A stretch of DNA of 64,000 bases from the NCBI GenBank assembly GCA_020638695.1, contig JACKIB010000004.1:124001-188000 (forward strand), in the 5' to 3' direction. Positions within the stretch are counted from its first letter, which is position 1. The number at the start of each line of letters is the position of its first letter. Both the position numbers and the translations under genes were made by a program. This DNA comes from Planctomycetota bacterium. Its GTDB lineage: Bacteria > Planctomycetota > UBA1135 > UBA2386. Positions 61,403 to 64,000 of this stretch are shown one piece after another. The notes beneath the pieces were generated by a model that saw only the letters and a program-made list of their open reading frames with translations, searched no databases and was not told the DNA's origin.

Positions 61403-62380
61403 GTGCGACGTGTCTTGATCACCGGCGGTGCCGGCTTCATCGGCACCCATTTGGCAACTCGGCTGCTCGATGCCGGCGACTCGGTCGTGGTGCTCGACTG
61501 CTTCGACCCGTTCTACGACCCGGCGATCAAGCGGCGCAACGTCGCCGGTCTGCGCGCCCGAGGTGGCGACCGCTTCGAGCTGCTCGAGGGCGACATCCGC
61601 GAGCCCGAGGCCTGTCGTGCCGCGGTCGAGGACGTCGACGGGGTGATGCACCTCGCCGCGCTGGCCGGCGTCCGCCCATCGCTCGAGGATCCGGTGCGCT
61701 ACATGGACGTCAACGTGCGCGGCACGCAAGTGCTGCTCAACGCGGTGCGCGATGCCGCGGCGCGCAAGCCGATCCGGTTCCTGTTCGGCAGCTCGTCGTC
61801 GGTCTACGGCGGCAACGTCAAGGTGCCATTCGCCGAGAGCGATCCGGTCGAGCACCCGGTCTCGCCGTACGCCGCCAGCAAGCGCGCCGGCGAGCTGATT
61901 TGCTACACGTTCCACCACCTGACCGGGATCCCGGTCACCTGCCTGCGGTTCTTCACCGTGTTCGGTCCGGGCCAGCGCCCGGAGATGGCGATCCACAAGT
62001 TCAGCCGGATGATCGTCGATGGCAAGCCGGTGCCGATGTTCGGCGACGGTACCACCAGCCGCGACTACACGTTCGTGTCGGACATCGTCGATGGGCTGGT
62101 GGCGGCGCTGGAGCGCGCGGACGGCTACCGGATCTACAACCTCGGCGGGTCGCGGACCACGACGCTGGCCGAGCTGATCCGCGGCATCGAGCAGGCCCTG
62201 GGTCGCACCGCGGTGATCGAACGGTTGCCCGAGCAGCCCGGTGACGTGAAGACCACCAACGCCGACCTCACGCTGGTGGAGCGCGAGCTCGGCTTCATGC
62301 CCAAGGTCTCGATGGCCGAAGGGCTCCGCCAGTTCGCTGCCTGGTATCTCGCCGAGCGGGAGGCCGGCAGGGTCTCGTAG
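61403..62380 (+). CDS. NAD-dependent sugar-nucleotide epimerase (UDP-glucuronate 4-epimerase-like)
   Basis: Protein of 325 residues with ITGGAGFIGTHL, MHLAALAGVRPSLEDP, SSSSVYGGNVKVPF, catalytic VSPYAASKRAGE and FFTVFGPGQRPEMAIHKF. The 'LAGVR' and 'GPGQRPEMA' segments match the UDP-glucuronate 4-epimerase group. It starts at GTG 61403, 63 bp after the previous gene. Confidence 0.82.
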   Translation: MRRVLITGGAGFIGTHLATRLLDAGDSVVVLDCFDPFYDPAIKRRNVAGLRARGGDRFELLEGDIREPEACRAAVEDVDGVMHLAALAGVRPSLEDPVRYMDVNVRGTQVLLNAVRDAAARKPIRFLFGSSSSVYGGNVKVPFAESDPVEHPVSPYAASKRAGELICYTFHHLTGIPVTCLRFFTVFGPGQRPEMAIHKFSRMIVDGKPVPMFGDGTTSRDYTFVSDIVDGLVAALERADGYRIYNLGGSRTTTLAELIRGIEQALGRTAVIERLPEQPGDVKTTNADLTLVERELGFMPKVSMAEGLRQFAAWYLAEREAGRVS

Positions 62381-62393
62381 CGTCCGTTCGACC

Positions 62394-63329
62394 ATGCCCA
62401 GATACCTCGTCACCGGCGGCGCCGGATTCATCGGCTCCCACCTGACCGAGGCGTTGCTCGCCAACGGCGACAGCGTCGTGGTGTTCGACAACTTCAGCTC
62501 CGGCAAGCGCGGCAACCTGGAGCACCTCGACGGGCCGTTCGAAGTGGTGGAGGGGAGCATCACCGACCTGGCGGCGCTCGACGCCGCGTTGCGTGGCTGC
62601 CAGGGGGTTTTCCACCTCGCTGCGGTGCCGTCGGTGCCGCGCAGTGTGAAGTACCCGTTGGAATCACATGAGGCCAATGCGACCGGCACCATCCTGGTGC
62701 TCGACGCAGCGCGCCGCGCCGGTTGCAAGGTGGTGTACGCCGGGTCGTCGTCGGCCTACGGCGACCAGGACGTGGCCGAGAAGCACGAGGAGCTGCGCGA
62801 ACGGCCGATGTCGCCGTACGCCGCCGCCAAGCTGGCCGGCGAGCTCAACTGCCGGGCGTTTGCCAACGTCTACGGTCTGCCGATCGTGGTCACCCGGTTC
62901 TTCAACGTGTTCGGCCCGCGGCAAGTCCCGGACAGCCCGTACTCCGGCGTGGTGGCGGCGTTCAGCCTCGCGCTGCTGCGCGGCACCACCCCGGTGATCC
63001 ACGGCACCGGCGCGCAATCCCGCGATTTTACCTTTGTGGCCGACGTCGCGCGGGGTTGCATACTCGCGATGCAGTCGGCCCTCGACGGCTGCCACGTGGT
63101 CAACCTCGCCTGCGGCGGCAGCCACTCGGTGCTCGACATCCTGCGCGGGCTGGCGCACCACGCCGGCGTGACGGTCGAGCCGGAGTTCCTGCCGGCGCGC
63201 ACCGGTGACGTGATGAACTCGCGGGCCGACATCACGCGAGCCCGCGAGCTGCTCGGTTTCGCCCCGCAGGTGTCGCTGCTCGACGGACTGAGAATCACCT
63301 ACGACTGGTATCGGAGCGTCTACGCATGA
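62394..63329 (+). CDS. NAD-dependent sugar-nucleotide epimerase (WbpP/UDP-GlcNAc 4-epimerase-like)
   Basis: Protein of 311 residues with VTGGAGFIGSHLTEAL, FHLAAVPSVPRSVKYP, SSSAYGDQ, catalytic MSPYAAAKLAGE and FFNVFGPRQVPDSPYSGVV. The AAVPSVPRS and PDSPYSGV segments are typical of the UDP-N-acetylglucosamine/galactosamine 4-epimerase group. It lies 13 bp after the previous epimerase; its stop overlaps the next start as ATGA. Confidence 0.82.
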   Translation: MPRYLVTGGAGFIGSHLTEALLANGDSVVVFDNFSSGKRGNLEHLDGPFEVVEGSITDLAALDAALRGCQGVFHLAAVPSVPRSVKYPLESHEANATGTILVLDAARRAGCKVVYAGSSSAYGDQDVAEKHEELRERPMSPYAAAKLAGELNCRAFANVYGLPIVVTRFFNVFGPRQVPDSPYSGVVAAFSLALLRGTTPVIHGTGAQSRDFTFVADVARGCILAMQSALDGCHVVNLACGGSHSVLDILRGLAHHAGVTVEPEFLPARTGDVMNSRADITRARELLGFAPQVSLLDGLRITYDWYRSVYA

Positions 63330-64000
63330 AAGGCATCGTCCTCGCTGGCGGGCTCGGCACCCGGCTCTACCCGCTGACCAAGATCACCAACAAGCATCTG
63401 CTGCCGGTGTACGACAAGCCGATGATCTACTACCCGATCCAGTGTCTGGTGAACGCCGGGATCACCGACATCCAGATCGTGACGGGTGGGAACAGCGCAG
63501 GGCACTTCCTGCAGCTGCTCGGCAACGGTGCCGACTTCGGCCTCAAGGATCTCAACTACACCTTCCAGCAGGGTGAAGGCGGTATCGCCGACGCGCTGAA
63601 GCTGGCGGAGAACTTCGCCGACGGCGAGGACATCGCGGTGGTGCTCGGCGACAACATCATCGAAGGCTCGATCCGCAAGCCGGTCGAGGACTTCGCCAAG
63701 CAGGGCAAGGGCGCCAAGATCCTGCTGAAGGAGGTGTCCGATCCGGAGCGGTTCGGCGTCGCCACCGTCGACGAGCAGGGCAAGGTGGTGCGGATCGTCG
63801 AGAAGCCGAAGGAGCCGGAGTCCAACAAGGCGGTGATCGGCATCTACATGTACGACGCCGAGGTGTTCGACATCGTCCGCACCCTCAAGCCGTCGGGCCG
63901 CGGCGAGTTGGAGATCACCGACGTGAACAACGCCTACATCCAGCGCGGCACCATGACCGCCGATGTGCTCAAGGGCTGGTGGACCGACGCAGGTACGTTC
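63326..64000 (+). CDS. Sugar-1-phosphate nucleotidyltransferase (RmlA type), cut by the window end
   Basis: The first 225 codons are present and open to the window edge. The nucleotide-binding start GIVLAGGLGTRLYPLT, NKHLLPVYDKPMIYYPI, VVLGDNIIEG and GVATVDEQGKVVRIVEKP match RmlA-type glucose-1-phosphate thymidylyltransferases; GRGELEITDVNNAYI and WWTDAGTF follow at the expected places. The usual length is about 290 residues (short form) or about 355 (long form). ATG 63326 overlaps the preceding stop. Confidence 0.86.
   Translation, partial: MKGIVLAGGLGTRLYPLTKITNKHLLPVYDKPMIYYPIQCLVNAGITDIQIVTGGNSAGHFLQLLGNGADFGLKDLNYTFQQGEGGIADALKLAENFADGEDIAVVLGDNIIEGSIRKPVEDFAKQGKGAKILLKEVSDPERFGVATVDEQGKVVRIVEKPKEPESNKAVIGIYMYDAEVFDIVRTLKPSGRGELEITDVNNAYIQRGTMTADVLKGWWTDAGTF

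Overview
This is a high-GC (roughly 70%) chromosomal segment that looks like a member of the Planctomycetota. The reasons are a small protein at 51701-52123 of the family known mainly from planctomycetes and verrucomicrobia, many secreted or lipid-anchored HEAT/TPR repeat proteins, and ordinary bacterial housekeeping genes. The assignment is inferred from gene content, not from a marker phylogeny. Genes are tightly packed. Many junctions are 4-nt stop/start overlaps (ATGA, GTGA or TTGA), so short operons and translational coupling dominate.

Layout. 0-5.8 kb: a methyltransferase/saccharopine-dehydrogenase-like pair on the minus strand, divergent from thioredoxin-like, Gfo/Idh oxidoreductase and radical SAM genes. 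5.9-10.6 kb: thiE, an inactive-looking signal-peptidase relative, thiL, tsaE, then an ECF sigma factor overlapping a membrane-anchored partner. 10.7-12.2 kb: a decayed REP-associated transposase (RAYT) element. 12.3-19.1 kb: TolC-like protein, HEAT lipoprotein, CCA-adding-type enzyme and unknowns. 19.4-25.9 kb: ubiA-like, rseP and dxr on the minus strand, then NUDIX, purM and a TPR protein on the plus strand. 26-37 kb: an esterase-fold protein, a spermidine-synthase-like membrane protein, two paralogous secreted HEAT proteins, a transglutaminase-like protein and an inositol-phosphatase-like protein. 37.9-43.4 kb: one long operon of TPR lipoprotein, galE, HEAT lipoprotein, DUF366 protein and a lysylphosphatidylglycerol-synthase-type membrane protein.

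43.4-47.3 kb is the most unusual stretch: three nearly identical RAYT elements in tandem, period about 1.37 kb. Each has a long hairpin on both sides of the transposase gene. Only the middle copy is intact; the others carry a deletion or a nonsense codon, and the distant copy at 11 kb has a frameshift and a mutated HUH motif. 47.5-51.5 kb: a PfkB-family kinase, a divergent DnaA-like protein, tmk and a DNA polymerase III delta-prime gene. 51.7-60.4 kb: the PVC-type small protein, a tail-processing-type S41 protease, moaC, asd, accB, accC, a phosphofructokinase and a secreted protein. 60.4-64 kb: four nucleotide-sugar genes (UDP-xylose synthase type, two further epimerases, and a sugar-1-phosphate nucleotidyltransferase cut by the window edge), which suggests the start of a surface polysaccharide locus.

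Five apparent single-base indels, four of them losses in G/C runs, cluster at 34.3-36.0 kb and interrupt two neighbouring secreted-protein genes. These may be sequencing errors and should be checked before the genes are called broken. No tRNA, rRNA or CRISPR array was recognised.
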